This document shows positions 45,301-54,176 of a stretch of DNA of 64,000 bases, one piece after another. Numbering within the stretch: the first letter of the stretch is position 1; each line of letters starts with the position of its first letter. The position numbers and the translations under genes were made by a program. The notes beneath the pieces are model-generated. The model ran no database searches, was not told the origin of the DNA, and saw nothing but the letters and a program-made list of their open reading frames with translations. Source of the stretch: Enterobacter sp. JBIWA008. Its GTDB lineage: Bacteria; Pseudomonadota; Gammaproteobacteria; Enterobacterales; Enterobacteriaceae. The stretch lies in the NCBI RefSeq assembly GCF_019968765.1, contig NZ_CP074149.1, positions 2,170,001 through 2,234,000 on the forward strand. Direction: 5' to 3'.

Positions 45301-46212
45301 ATGACATTCCAGATTAAATTTCATCAAATCCGGGCGTTTGTTGAGGTTGCGCGTCAGGGCAGCATTCGCGGTGCCAGCAGGACGCTGAATCTTTCCCAGC
45401 CGGCGCTGACCAAATCCATCAAAGAGCTGGAGGAAGGGATGGCGGCGCAGCTTTTCGTGCGCAGGAGTAAGGGCGTCGCGTTGACCGAATGCGGTGAGGG
45501 TTTTTACCAGCGCGCCAGATTGATTCTGGAAGAGCTGCGCGCGGCGCAGGATGACATCCGTCAGCGGCAGGGAGAGCTGGCCGGGCAGATCAACATCGGG
45601 ATGGGGGCCAGCGTTTCACGCACGCTTATGCCCGCCGTCATTACCCGCTTTCATGCTCAGCATCCGCAGGTCAAGGTGCGGATTATGGAAGGGCAGCTGG
45701 TGTCGATGATCAATGAATTACGGCAGGGGGAGCTGGATTTCACCATCAACACCTATTATCAGGGACCTTACGACCAGGAATTTACGTTTGAAAAACTCTT
45801 CGAGAAGCCGTTTGCGGTATTTTGTCGGGAAGGGCATCCGGCGATGGGGGCTACGTCTATTAATGAACTTTTGCATTATAACTGGACAATGCCGACGCCG
45901 CGGGGAAGTTATTATAAACAACTAGAAGAGGTATTTAGTCATCGTTCGCAAATACCGAGAATTGGCGTGGTGTGTGAAACGTTTTCTTCCTGTATTAGCC
46001 TGGTCGCGCAAAGTGATTTTTTAAGCATATTGCCGCAGGAGTTAGGCTGCGACCCGCTGCTGGCGCATCGTCTGGTTATGCTTCCGGTTGTCGAATCGCT
46101 TCCTAAGGCGACCTATTATTTAATTCAGCGCCGTGATTCTCGTCAGACGCCCCTTGCCGAGTCATTAATTACGCAATTCAGGAGGGAAGCGAGAAAAATA
46201 ATTTTCGTGTGA
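45301..46212 (+). CDS. abgR: LysR-family regulator of the abg operon
   Basis: AbgR is the expected regulator of divergent abgABT. The 303-residue product has a LysR HTH (about 3-62: FHQIRAFVEVARQGSIRGASRTLNLSQPALTKSI) and a type 2 periplasmic-binding effector domain. No strong ribosome site precedes the ATG. The 3' part of the gene is AT-richer than the 5' part. Confidence 0.93.
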   Translation: MTFQIKFHQIRAFVEVARQGSIRGASRTLNLSQPALTKSIKELEEGMAAQLFVRRSKGVALTECGEGFYQRARLILEELRAAQDDIRQRQGELAGQINIGMGASVSRTLMPAVITRFHAQHPQVKVRIMEGQLVSMINELRQGELDFTINTYYQGPYDQEFTFEKLFEKPFAVFCREGHPAMGATSINELLHYNWTMPTPRGSYYKQLEEVFSHRSQIPRIGVVCETFSSCISLVAQSDFLSILPQELGCDPLLAHRLVMLPVVESLPKATYYLIQRRDSRQTPLAESLITQFRREARKIIFV

Positions 46213-46566
46213 AATTAATATTAAAAAAACAGGATCTGCCCGACATCAGACAGACCCTATAGTACACACAGCAGTGCTTCCTTTCGCCAATCCTGGGTAT
46301 TATTTCCATGGGGCAGGTATATTTAGGTATAACACCATTTCTAAAAAATGAAAGGCAGGCGAGTGATTGATTTAATGAATTTTTTACATAAATCACGTGT
46401 TTTACCTTTGCTGAAATTTTAGTTAAGTGTGATTTAAGTTTTTTTAATAATTACTATATATATTCATCAGGTTAATATTATTGCCACGCATCGACCTGTA
46501 ACGGTGATTGAGGCCGGTCTCTGGCGCAGGTATAGTACAATCCTCAGATGTAGCCGGAGGATGTCC
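46213..46566. other. AT-rich gap between abgR and smrA
   Basis: About 350 bases with no convincing gene. No strong terminator for abgR was seen. The smrA promoter lies at its right end (TTGAGG-17-TATAGT). Confidence 0.6.
46508..46536 (+). promoter_or_regulatory. Promoter of smrA
   Basis: TTGAGG (46508-46513) and TATAGT (46531-46536) are separated by 17 bases, about 25 bases before the ribosome site of smrA. Confidence 0.65.
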
Positions 46567-47130
46567 ATGAACCCTGACGACAAATCATTTTTTCTTGACG
46601 CCATGGAAGATGTCCAGCCCCTGAAGCGCTGCGCGGATATTCACTGGCAGCCCAGCCGCAATACGCGGGCGCGCGAGGAGGTGGATAGCGAACAGCTGGA
46701 TAACTTCCTGACGCTGGATTTTCTTGACATGCTTCCCCTGGAAGAACCGCTGGCGTTCAGGCGCGAAGGGGTACAGCAGGGCGTTATCGATAAGCTGCGC
46801 TCGGGTAAATATGCCCGCCAGGCCAGCTTAAACCTCCTGCGTCAGCCCGCCGAACGCTGCCGTCAGATGCTCTATTCTTTTATTCGCCAGGCCGGACGTG
46901 ACGGGTTACGTAATCTAATTATCATTCACGGGAAAGGGCGCGAGCAAAACTCGCATCCCAATGTGGTGCGCAGCTATCTGGCGCGCTGGTTAACCGAGTT
47001 CGAAGAAGTGCAGGCTTTCTGCGTGGCGCTGCCGCACCACGGCGGCAGCGGGGCATGTTATGTTTCACTGCGAAAATCAGATGAGGCAAAACAGGAAAAC
47101 TGGGAGCGGCACGCCAAGCGCAGCCGCTAG
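46567..47130 (+). CDS. smrA: Smr-domain DNA endonuclease
   Basis: SmrA (YdaL) has a small MutS-related domain with DNA nicking activity in E. coli. The ATG at 46567 follows GGAGGA and gives 187 residues (MNPDDKSFFLDAMEDVQPLKR). The Smr domain covers about 85-175, with LRQPAERCRQMLYSFIRQA and LIIIHGKGR, the HGKG motif, and ALPHHGGSGACYVSLRK near the end. The C terminus QENWERHAKRSR is as in E. coli. It converges with the chemoreceptor gene. Confidence 0.95.
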   Translation: MNPDDKSFFLDAMEDVQPLKRCADIHWQPSRNTRAREEVDSEQLDNFLTLDFLDMLPLEEPLAFRREGVQQGVIDKLRSGKYARQASLNLLRQPAERCRQMLYSFIRQAGRDGLRNLIIIHGKGREQNSHPNVVRSYLARWLTEFEEVQAFCVALPHHGGSGACYVSLRKSDEAKQENWERHAKRSR

Positions 47131-47150
47131 CGGGCGATATCCTCGCCCGC
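47130..47150. terminator. Hairpin between convergent smrA and chemoreceptor genes
   Basis: GCGGGCGA-TATCC-TCGCCCGC is a perfect 8 bp stem overlapping the smrA stop. No T-run follows, so termination would be weak or Rho-aided. Confidence 0.45.
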
Positions 47151-47157
47151 CTGAAAC

Positions 47158-48819
47158 TCAGAACGTTTCCCAGTTGCTGTCGGTAGAGGCGGTTGTTGTT
47201 GCCGGACGCAGCAGCTGTGGCGTTTTCAGATTGGTCGGGCGTGGAGCGACCGCTTTTTCTTTACCGTTCAGACGAAACGCCGCTACCGCCTGGCGCAGCT
47301 GCTCGGACTGATCTTCCAGTGCCGCAGCCGCCGTGGCGGACTCCTGCACCAGCGTGGCGTTTTGCTGCGTCACGCTGTCCATCTGCGAAACGGCCAGGCT
47401 CACCTGCTCAATACCGCGGCTCTGCTCGTCAGAGGCTGATGAAATTTCACCCATGATATCGGTCACGCGGGTGACGGCGGCGACAATTTCCTTCATGGTG
47501 GTGCCAGCCTCGCTGACCTGCTCAGAACCGGTATTCACCCGGCTGACGGAGTTCTCGATAAGCCCTTTGATCTCTTTCGCCGCCTGCGCGCTGCGGCTCG
47601 CCAGCGTACGGACTTCGCCTGCAACAACCGCAAAACCACGACCCTGTTCCCCGGCGCGTGCCGCTTCCACCGCTGCGTTAAGCGCCAGAATGTTCGTCTG
47701 GAACGCGATGCTGTCAATCACGCCGGTAATATGCGCGATTTGCTGCGAACTGTCGGCGATTTCGTTCATGGTGCGAACCACGTTATCCACGACGTGACCG
47801 CCGCGCGCGGCCGTTTCAGAGGCGTTTTTCGCCAGCAGCGTGGCCTGACGGGCGTTATCGGAGTTCTGTTTAACCGTCGCGGTCAGCTCTTCCATGCTTG
47901 CGGCGGTCTCTTCAAGCGAGGCGGCCTGCTGCTCGGTGCGGGCGGAAAGATCGTTGCTTCCTGCGGCAATTTCGCCTGCGCCGGTGTAGATGGAATCGGT
48001 ACTTCCACGTACGGCGCTGACGGTGGTCACCAGCGACTGCTGCATCTCGTGCAGGCCAGCGGCCAGCTGACCCATCTCATTGCGACCGGAGATAGCGATC
48101 TCCTGCGTCAGGTCGCCCCCTGCAATGGCGCTAATATGGTTCATAATGGAGTGGAGGGGTTTCAACAGCAGGTGCTGTAAGCCCTGCCAGATGTCCACCA
48201 GAACCGCGATAACGGCCAGCAGAATAGCCGCCAGGGTCCACTGCATCTGCGTGAAGCTGCTCTGGTTCTCTTCGGTTGCCGCCTTCAGCAGGGTGTTGTT
48301 TTCGGCGCGCCAGCGGTTATAGACCGCTTCCATCTCGTCCTGCGCCTGCTGCGCGTCCAGATCGCCATAGGCCTGGTAGTTGTCGGCACGCAGATACTCA
48401 ATCGATAAGCGCATCACTTCGTGCATCTGGTTCCAGGATTTCTGCATCTCGTCGGTTAAAGCCGCCTCCTGGCCGTTAACCTGCGGCAGTTTCTGCCACT
48501 CTTTGTTATAGGCTTCGGCTTTTGCCAGCGAGTCGGTTGCCGTGCCAAGCAGTTTATTGATCGCCGCAAGGGAAGCCGGGTCACGCTGGTTTTTCAGGTA
48601 GCGGATCGCCACGCGGGTGACGGTGACGCGCGTTTTCACCAGCGTGTTCACGCTGTCGCTCAGGCTTTCCTGCTGGGCATTAAGCACGCCGGAATTCTGG
48701 AAGTTATGGCGATCGTTGCTGACGGCAGAGTAGAACAACCCTCCCGTGACAACTTGCAACAGACAGAATATGGTGAGGGCAAAGATAATACCGGTAATCA
48801 CGTGCAGATTTTTCAGCAT
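47158..48819 (-). CDS. Tsr/Tar-type methyl-accepting chemotaxis receptor
   Basis: A membrane chemoreceptor of 553 residues. Helix TM1 is about 7-30; the periplasmic four-helix domain runs to about 190, followed by TM2, HAMP and the signalling hairpin with ETAASMEELTATVKQN methylation helices and the tip EQGRGFAVVAGEVRTLA. The amino-acid-binding arginines Arg64, Arg69 and Arg73 of Tsr and Tar are at exactly these positions, so an amino acid ligand is likely. The C terminus is NWETF, the CheR/CheB docking pentapeptide of high-abundance receptors. It stands alone, away from the che genes, with a sigma-28 promoter upstream. It is not part of the E. coli smrA region. Confidence 0.95.
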   Translation of the reverse strand: MLKNLHVITGIIFALTIFCLLQVVTGGLFYSAVSNDRHNFQNSGVLNAQQESLSDSVNTLVKTRVTVTRVAIRYLKNQRDPASLAAINKLLGTATDSLAKAEAYNKEWQKLPQVNGQEAALTDEMQKSWNQMHEVMRLSIEYLRADNYQAYGDLDAQQAQDEMEAVYNRWRAENNTLLKAATEENQSSFTQMQWTLAAILLAVIAVLVDIWQGLQHLLLKPLHSIMNHISAIAGGDLTQEIAISGRNEMGQLAAGLHEMQQSLVTTVSAVRGSTDSIYTGAGEIAAGSNDLSARTEQQAASLEETAASMEELTATVKQNSDNARQATLLAKNASETAARGGHVVDNVVRTMNEIADSSQQIAHITGVIDSIAFQTNILALNAAVEAARAGEQGRGFAVVAGEVRTLASRSAQAAKEIKGLIENSVSRVNTGSEQVSEAGTTMKEIVAAVTRVTDIMGEISSASDEQSRGIEQVSLAVSQMDSVTQQNATLVQESATAAAALEDQSEQLRQAVAAFRLNGKEKAVAPRPTNLKTPQLLRPATTTASTDSNWETF

Positions 48820-48859
48820 AGCGGTCGTCCGTTAGAGAAGATGCAGGGTTACCTCATTA

Positions 48860-48886
48860 CTATCGTCGTAGAGAATGTAAACTTTA
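48860..48886 (-). promoter_or_regulatory. Sigma-28 (FliA) promoter of the chemoreceptor
   Basis: The minus strand reads TAAAGTTT, 11 bases, GACGATAG, against the FliA consensus TAAAGTTT-N11-GCCGATAA (14 of 16 matches). It lies about 45 bases before the start codon, so the gene joins the flagellar class 3 regulon. Confidence 0.85.
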
Positions 48887-48962
48887 ATTAACTCGCGCTT
48901 AACTAAGGGCTCCGGTGAGGAACCTGTTGTAAATCCGGATCATTTTTATGAGGAAGGTTAAC

Positions 48963-49829
48963 ATGAGCAGCATTGATAAAAGCGGGACGTACGCGCTTGG
49001 GACGCGGACGGTTAAACGACTGGGCTACGGTGCGATGCAGCTCGCCGGACCGGGCGTCTTTGGCCCACCGAAGGATAAGCAAGCCGCGCTGGACGTGCTG
49101 CGCGAAGCGGTGGCGGCGGGGGTGAACCACATTGATACCAGTGATTTTTATGGTCCTCATATCACTAACCAGCTGATCCGCGAGGCGCTTCATCCTTACC
49201 GGGACGATCTGACGCTCGTCACCAAGATTGGCGCCCGTCGCAACGACAAAGGCGCCTGGCTGCCGGCCTTTTCCGCGCAGGAACTGACTCAGGCGGTGCA
49301 TGACAACCTGCGTAATCTGCAGCTGGACGTGCTGGACGTGGTGAATCTGCGGATCATGTTTAGCGCACACGGGCCGGCGGAAGGGTCGATTGCTGAACCG
49401 CTCTCCACCCTGGCCGAATTACAGCAGCAGGGGCTGGTGCGTCATATTGGCCTGAGCAACGTCACGGCCACCCAGGTTGCGGAAGCCCAGAAGATGGTCC
49501 CGGTGGTGTGCGTGCAGAACATGTACAACATTGTGAACCGGGGGGATGACGCGCTGGTGGATCTGCTGGCGCAGCAGGGAATTGCCTACGTGCCGTTCTT
49601 CCCATTGGGAGGCTTTACGCCGCTGCAATCTTCCGGGCTGAAGGCTGTCGCGGACTCACTGGGCGTAACGGCAATGCAGGTTGCGCTGGCATGGCTGCTG
49701 CAACGTTCCCCGAATATTCTGCTGATCCCTGGCACCTCTTCCGTGGCGCATCTGCGGCAAAATCTCGCGGCGGGGGAGCTGCAGTTACCGGCTGACGCAC
49801 TGGAAACATTGAATTCGCTGATGGATTAA
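48963..49829 (+). CDS. pdxI: Pyridoxal reductase, aldo/keto reductase family
   Basis: PdxI (YdbC) reduces pyridoxal to pyridoxine with NADPH in B6 salvage. The ATG at 48963 follows GGAAGG and gives 288 residues. AKR features are the start LGYGAMQLAGPGVFG, the catalytic Asp/Tyr in NHIDTSDFYGP, Lys in VTKIGAR, and the cofactor-binding end LLIPGTSSVAHLRQN. It shares FFPLGGFTPLQSS with E. coli YdbC. In E. coli this gene lies elsewhere, not beside smrA. A stable hairpin follows. Confidence 0.93.
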   Translation: MSSIDKSGTYALGTRTVKRLGYGAMQLAGPGVFGPPKDKQAALDVLREAVAAGVNHIDTSDFYGPHITNQLIREALHPYRDDLTLVTKIGARRNDKGAWLPAFSAQELTQAVHDNLRNLQLDVLDVVNLRIMFSAHGPAEGSIAEPLSTLAELQQQGLVRHIGLSNVTATQVAEAQKMVPVVCVQNMYNIVNRGDDALVDLLAQQGIAYVPFFPLGGFTPLQSSGLKAVADSLGVTAMQVALAWLLQRSPNILLIPGTSSVAHLRQNLAAGELQLPADALETLNSLMD

Positions 49830-49837
49830 AGGTAACA

Positions 49838-49873
49838 CGCGCAAAGCCTGAAGGGTGCTTCCGGCTTTGCGCG
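49838..49873. terminator. Hairpin between pdxI and the RHH gene
   Basis: CGCGCAAAGCC and GGCTTTGCGCG form a perfect 11 bp stem, with a small inner GAAG/CTTC stem. It lies between convergent stops; T-runs are weak on both sides. Confidence 0.6.
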
Positions 49874-49874
49874 C

Positions 49875-50075
49875 TTAGGCTCCTGTCTGACTTTTCTGCC
49901 TGTGCAGCGCTAACGCTTCCGCCACAATCTCCTGCTTACTTTTACGCGTCTCAAAGGCGGTGGTTCTGATGTACTCCATCAGATCGGGATCGATGCGGGC
50001 GCTCAGCATCCTGAGATCGGCCTCCTTTGCCAGACCGCGTGCAACACGCTTGTCTGGATAGTCACGGGCTGGCAT
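49875..50075 (-). CDS. Orphan ribbon-helix-helix DNA-binding protein
   Basis: A 66-residue protein with a basic N terminus (MPARDYPDKRVARGL) and a ribbon-helix-helix core: the strand LRMLSARID, then DPDLMEYIRTTAFETRKSKQEIVAEALALH. This fold dimerises and binds short DNA repeats, as in antitoxins and plasmid regulators. GGAGA lies nine bases before the ATG. No toxin gene is next to it: pdxI lies downstream and umuD diverges upstream. Its -35 (TTGACT) sits inside a perfect palindrome, TGACTTTAAAGTCA, part of a cluster of TGACTT repeats likely to be its operator. Confidence 0.75.
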   Translation of the reverse strand: MPARDYPDKRVARGLAKEADLRMLSARIDPDLMEYIRTTAFETRKSKQEIVAEALALHRQKSQTGA

Positions 50076-50130
50076 GGAAAATATTCTCCAGTAAGTCTTG
50101 TTAATTTGTGCTGTAAAATATGCTTTTATC

Positions 50131-50212
50131 TGACTTTAAAGTCAATGTGTAGTTATTGCATAGTGATGTTATTTTTTATAAGTCATAAACCAGATGACTT
50201 TTATATGACTTA
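50131..50212. promoter_or_regulatory. Cluster of TGACTT(T/A) repeats upstream of the RHH gene
   Basis: Five heptamers occur in 82 bases: a perfect palindrome TGACTTTAAAGTCA at 50131-50144 (two copies), an inverted copy TAAGTCA at 50179-50185, and direct copies TGACTTT at 50195-50201 and TGACTTA at 50206-50212. This resembles operators of ribbon-helix-helix proteins. The outer pair (50178-50213) also forms an inverted repeat ATAAGTCATA/TATGACTTAT. Confidence 0.65.
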
Positions 50213-50324
50213 TGATATCAGGCCTGTTAACGGCAGGCGATGTTGCTCAATTAAAACCGCTCAAACTTCAACGCGTTTGGGTTCACCTCCGGAAATGACC
50301 TTGATCCTTGTCCATAATCCGTAA

Positions 50325-50344
50325 TACTGTATTTATATACAGTA
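50325..50344. promoter_or_regulatory. LexA box of umuDC
   Basis: TACTGTATTTATATACAGTA differs from the ideal LexA site at one inner base. CTGT-N8-ACAG is perfect. It lies 18 bases before the umuD start, so repression should be tight. Confidence 0.95.
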
Positions 50345-50362
50345 TCTGGCGAGAAAGGCATT

Positions 50363-50797
50363 ATGGACACTCTCTTTTCTTATCATCCAAAGCAAATCAT
50401 TGAATTACCGTTATTTTTAGAACGTGTTGCCTGTGGGTTTCCCAGCCCGGCGCAGGATTATGTGGAGGATCGTCTCGATCTTAACCGGCTGGCAGTAAGG
50501 CACCCCAGCGCGACCTACTTTATCAAGGTGAGTGGAGACTCCATGACTGGAGCGGGGATCGGCGACGGCGATCTGCTGGTGGTCGATCGTTCGTTAAATG
50601 CCGAACATGGGGATATCGTCGTGGCGTCGGTCGCCGGTGAGTTTACGGTTAAAGAGCTACAGACCCGTCCGGTTCTGAGACTTCTGCCGCATAATGCCCG
50701 CTATCAGCCGATTACCTTTCAGTCCGAAGAGGAGCTGCAGATCTTCGGCGTCGTCACCCACACGCTTAAAACGCATAAATATGTTCGCGCTGGTTGA
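50363..50797 (+). CDS. umuD: UmuD, SOS mutagenesis protein
   Basis: UmuD cleaves itself in the presence of RecA filaments; the cleaved form activates the polymerase UmuC. The product has 144 residues, slightly longer than the 139 of E. coli. The cleavage site is Cys24-Gly25 in ACGFPSP, with catalytic Ser60 (GDSMTGAG) and Lys97 (EFTVKELQ) at the standard positions. GAGAAAGG lies before the ATG. Its 3' end overlaps umuC by 17 bases, more than in E. coli. Confidence 0.96.
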   Translation: MDTLFSYHPKQIIELPLFLERVACGFPSPAQDYVEDRLDLNRLAVRHPSATYFIKVSGDSMTGAGIGDGDLLVVDRSLNAEHGDIVVASVAGEFTVKELQTRPVLRLLPHNARYQPITFQSEEELQIFGVVTHTLKTHKYVRAG

Positions 50798-52043
50798 TGT
50801 GAACAGCTTCTATGCCTCCTGCGAGCGGGTATTCCGCCCCGATCTGGAGGGGAAGCCCATCGTGGTGGTTTCCAATAACGACGGCTGCATTATTTCACTG
50901 TCGCGGGAGGCAAAGCAGTTCGGCATAAAAATGGGTGAGCCGTATTTTAAATTCAAAGAAAAGCTATACCCGTCGCGGGTGTACGTCTTTAGCTCGAACT
51001 ATGCGCTGTATGCCGATCTCAGCAGTCGGGTCATGCAAACGCTGACCGATCTCGCCCCGGCAATAGAGATTTACTCTATCGATGAGGCGTTCGTGAACGT
51101 TTCAGGGGTCAGCCACTGCCTGTCACTGGAAGCGTTCGGTCACCAGATGCGCACGCAGGTCTTTAAAAATACCGGCTTAACCGTTGGCGTCGGTATTGCT
51201 CCGACAAAAACGCTGGCGAAGCTGGCCAACTATGCGGCGAAACGCTGGGCCAGCACCGGCGGCGTGGTCGATCTCTCAGGCCGCGAGCGGCAGCGTAAGC
51301 TGCTGGCAAAGGTTCCGGTAGAGGAGGTGTGGGGGGTAGGGCGGCGCATCACAAAAAAACTGAACGCGATGGGCATTACCACTGCGCTGGAGCTGGCGGA
51401 AGCGTCGTCCTGGGTCATTCGCAAACATTTCAACGTGGTACTGGAACGGACGGCCCGCGAGCTTCGCGGTGAGCCCTGTCTTGATCTGGAAGAGTTCACC
51501 CCCACGAAGCAGCAAATTATCTGTAGCCGTTCGTTTGGACACCGTATTACGCAGTACGAGGAGATGCACCAGGCCATTTGCGCCTACGCGGAACGCGCTG
51601 CGGAAAAACTGCGCGGCGAGCATCAATACTGTCGTTTTATCAGCGTGTTTGTGCGCACCAGCCCGCACGCGGACAACGAAATTTATTACGGCAATCAGGC
51701 TTCGGTCACCCTGATGACGCCCACCAATGACTCGCGGGATATCATCCGCGCCGCCACGCAGGCGCTGGGGCGTATATGGCTCGACGGATATCGCTATATG
51801 AAAGCCGGGGTCATGCTGGCGGACTTTTTCAGCAGCGGCGTCGCCCAGCTTAATTTGTTTGACGATAATCGTCTGCGCGCCAACAGCGCGGCGCTGATGG
51901 AAATGATCGACAGCCTGAATCATTCCGGCAAAGGGAAGATATGGTTTGCCGGGCAGGGGATTGAGAAACCGTGGGCGATGAAGCGGGAAATGCTGTCACC
52001 GGCCTACACGACGCGGTACGCGGATTTACCGGTGGCGAGGTAG
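50781..52043 (+). CDS. umuC: UmuC, DNA polymerase V catalytic subunit
   Basis: UmuC is the Y-family polymerase of SOS translesion synthesis. The ATG at 50781 gives 420 residues ([20 protein letters not shown]). Catalytic Asp6 is in LVDVN and the acidic pair is in [12 protein letters not shown]. The little-finger region and the beta-clamp motif QLNLFDD, near residue 360, are present. The HhH segment is [12 protein letters not shown]. It overlaps umuD by 17 bases and ends seven bases before the convergent LysR gene. Confidence 0.96.
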   Translation: MFALVDVNSFYASCERVFRPDLEGKPIVVVSNNDGCIISLSREAKQFGIKMGEPYFKFKEKLYPSRVYVFSSNYALYADLSSRVMQTLTDLAPAIEIYSIDEAFVNVSGVSHCLSLEAFGHQMRTQVFKNTGLTVGVGIAPTKTLAKLANYAAKRWASTGGVVDLSGRERQRKLLAKVPVEEVWGVGRRITKKLNAMGITTALELAEASSWVIRKHFNVVLERTARELRGEPCLDLEEFTPTKQQIICSRSFGHRITQYEEMHQAICAYAERAAEKLRGEHQYCRFISVFVRTSPHADNEIYYGNQASVTLMTPTNDSRDIIRAATQALGRIWLDGYRYMKAGVMLADFFSSGVAQLNLFDDNRLRANSAALMEMIDSLNHSGKGKIWFAGQGIEKPWAMKREMLSPAYTTRYADLPVAR

Positions 52044-52050
52044 AAGGCGA

Positions 52051-52947
52051 CTATTTTGTGGTTTCATACGTCGCGATCTCAGGCAGTAACTGCTCGATCA
52101 CGCTGACGACATTTCTGACGCGCTGCGGAATAAAGCGGGCGTCAGGATAAACGGCATAGAGGAAGCGATCGGGTAACCGCCAGTGGGGCAGCACCGGTAC
52201 CAGCGTGCCCGCCTGCAGCGCCCTGGCCACGAGCGGTCGCTGCAGGCCGCCGATACCAATCCCGGACTCCAGCGCCTGCAGCAGCGCGTCGCTGGTATTG
52301 GCCCGGAAAACGGTATTCACGTTGACCTCGACCGTTTCCTCGCCAGAAATCAGGCGCAGGGGGGCATCCAGCGGAATACCGCTGAACCGTACGTGTGGCA
52401 GCGTGGTCAGCTCGCTGACGGCGTGTACAGCCTGAAAACCGGGAGCGGCAAACAGCGCGGCTTCAATTCGCGCCAGCACGCGAGCCGCGTGCGCCTGCGG
52501 AGGCTCACTGCCCAGCCGTATCGCGATATCCACGCCCTCCGTCACCAGATCGGCAAGGCGGTCATCCAGGGAAATCATCAGCTGCAGTTCGGGATGCAGG
52601 CGCTGTAGCGCCAGCAGATGCGGCAAAAAGATCTGCCCCAGGCCGCTTGGTAGCTGGACGTGGACGCGTCCCTGAACGCCAGGGTCGACAGGATGTAAAC
52701 GCCTTTCCGCTTCCCCCATGGCGTCCAGCACAAGCTGCATATCACGCCGGTAACGTTCACCCTGTTCGGTCAGCTTCATCTTACGCGTCGTACGGTGCAG
52801 CAGCACCACGCCCAGTGATTCCTCAAGTGCCGCGATCTGTTGACTGACGGCGGACTGCTTAATACCGGTCTGACGGGCGGCGGCCGAAAACGAGCCCGCT
52901 TCAGCGACGCGTAGAAAGGTGGAAATGGCATTGAGCTTATTATTCAT
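52051..52947 (-). CDS. LysR-family transcription regulator
   Basis: A 298-residue LysR regulator. The HTH lies at about 5-62 (AISTFLRVAEAGSFSAAARQTGIKQSAVSQQI), followed by the CrgA/AaeR-like effector domain with GRVHVQLPSGLGQIFLPHLLAL. It diverges from a short-chain reductase gene over 97 bases, the standard layout for a LysR regulator and its target. I do not recognise the specific member. A generic role in controlling the reductase is inferred from position only. Confidence 0.88.
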   Translation of the reverse strand: MNNKLNAISTFLRVAEAGSFSAAARQTGIKQSAVSQQIAALEESLGVVLLHRTTRKMKLTEQGERYRRDMQLVLDAMGEAERRLHPVDPGVQGRVHVQLPSGLGQIFLPHLLALQRLHPELQLMISLDDRLADLVTEGVDIAIRLGSEPPQAHAARVLARIEAALFAAPGFQAVHAVSELTTLPHVRFSGIPLDAPLRLISGEETVEVNVNTVFRANTSDALLQALESGIGIGGLQRPLVARALQAGTLVPVLPHWRLPDRFLYAVYPDARFIPQRVRNVVSVIEQLLPEIATYETTK

Positions 52948-53044
52948 TTAATGATTCTGCTTATAAGTGCCATCGGTTTCAGGGTATATCTCCAGGAAAA
53001 ATAATATATCACACTGCGTCTGTCACCCTTTCCGGAGAAACACC

Positions 53045-54100
53045 ATGAATAAGATGCAGCAACACAACGTCGCCCTGGTCGCGGGCGCCAGCGGCATTGT
53101 CGGCAGACAGCTGGTCAACACGCTCCTGCACCATCAGTGGGAGGTTATCGGCCTCAGTCGCCGCGAGGTAACCCATCCGGACGGCATTCCCGTGGTGAAC
53201 GTCGATTTGCTGGATGCGCAGGATACCGCACGGGCGCTGCACGGCCTGAACGGTGTCACCCACATCTTTTACAGCGCCTGGGCGAACGCGGCTAACTGGA
53301 CGGACATGGTTGAGCCGAACGTCACCATGCTGCGTAATCTGGTCAGCACCCTCGAAAAAACGGCCCCTTTGCAGACGGTAAGCCTGATGCAGGGATACAA
53401 AGTCTATGGTGCGCATCTCGGGCCGTTTAAAACCCCGGCGCGCGAAAGCGATCCCGGCGTGCCGGGTGCCGAATTTAACGCCGCGCAGCTCGCGTGGCTC
53501 AGCCAGTTTCAGCGGGGGAAAGGCTGGCACTGGAATGCCATCAGGCCGGGCGTGGTGGGGAGCCCGGTACCGGGGAATGCCATGAACCTTGCGCTGAGCA
53601 TCGCCCTGTACGCCTCCCTGTGCAGGGCGCTGAGGTTACCGCTGCGTTTTCCCGGTTCGGAACAGGCCTGGCACAGCATCGTTGACCATACCGACGCCGG
53701 GCTGCTGGCCGAGGCCACGCTGTGGGCCGCCGCGTCACCTGCGGCACAGAATCAGGCCTTCAATGTGAATAATGGCGATATCTGGCGCTGGAGCGAGCTC
53801 TGGCCGCGCATCGCACGCTGGTTTGAACTGGACTCTGCGCCGCCGGTGAGGCTGTCATTTCATCAGCTGTTTAACGACTATCGCGGGGTATGGCGCGAGC
53901 TTGCCGTGGAGCGGCTGGCGGAAGCGGATATTCTGCAGCTGAGCGACGGGCATTTTGCCGATTTTGTCTTTGGCTGGAATTACGACATGTTCGGTGACGG
54001 GAGCAAGCTGCGCAGGGCGGGCTTTACGCAAATGCAGGCGACCGATGAGATGTTTTTCAGCCTGTTCGCGCAGCTGAGAGCCGCGCGGATTATTCCCTGA
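53045..54100 (+). CDS. NAD-dependent epimerase/reductase, PRISE-like
   Basis: A 351-residue Rossmann-fold reductase resembling the progesterone-5-beta-reductase/iridoid synthase (PRISE) family. The ATG at 53045 follows CCGGAGAAA. The cofactor loop is VAGASGIVGRQL (about 12-23), with the SRR motif for NADPH in GLSRRE. THIFYSAWAN and LMQGYKVYGAHLGPFKTPARE are family features, the Lys being the catalytic one. Where the family usually has a Tyr in NFYYxxED, this protein has EFNAAQLAWL, so the catalytic Tyr seems to be missing. The likely regulator is the divergent LysR gene. Confidence 0.8.
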   Translation: MNKMQQHNVALVAGASGIVGRQLVNTLLHHQWEVIGLSRREVTHPDGIPVVNVDLLDAQDTARALHGLNGVTHIFYSAWANAANWTDMVEPNVTMLRNLVSTLEKTAPLQTVSLMQGYKVYGAHLGPFKTPARESDPGVPGAEFNAAQLAWLSQFQRGKGWHWNAIRPGVVGSPVPGNAMNLALSIALYASLCRALRLPLRFPGSEQAWHSIVDHTDAGLLAEATLWAAASPAAQNQAFNVNNGDIWRWSELWPRIARWFELDSAPPVRLSFHQLFNDYRGVWRELAVERLAEADILQLSDGHFADFVFGWNYDMFGDGSKLRRAGFTQMQATDEMFFSLFAQLRAARIIP

Positions 54101-54176
54101 CCGTAAGGGTTGTTGTCATCAACGATCGGCGCGTTATACTCACGCGTTAATAAAAAAGGTATGGCGGGGCAGAGGG

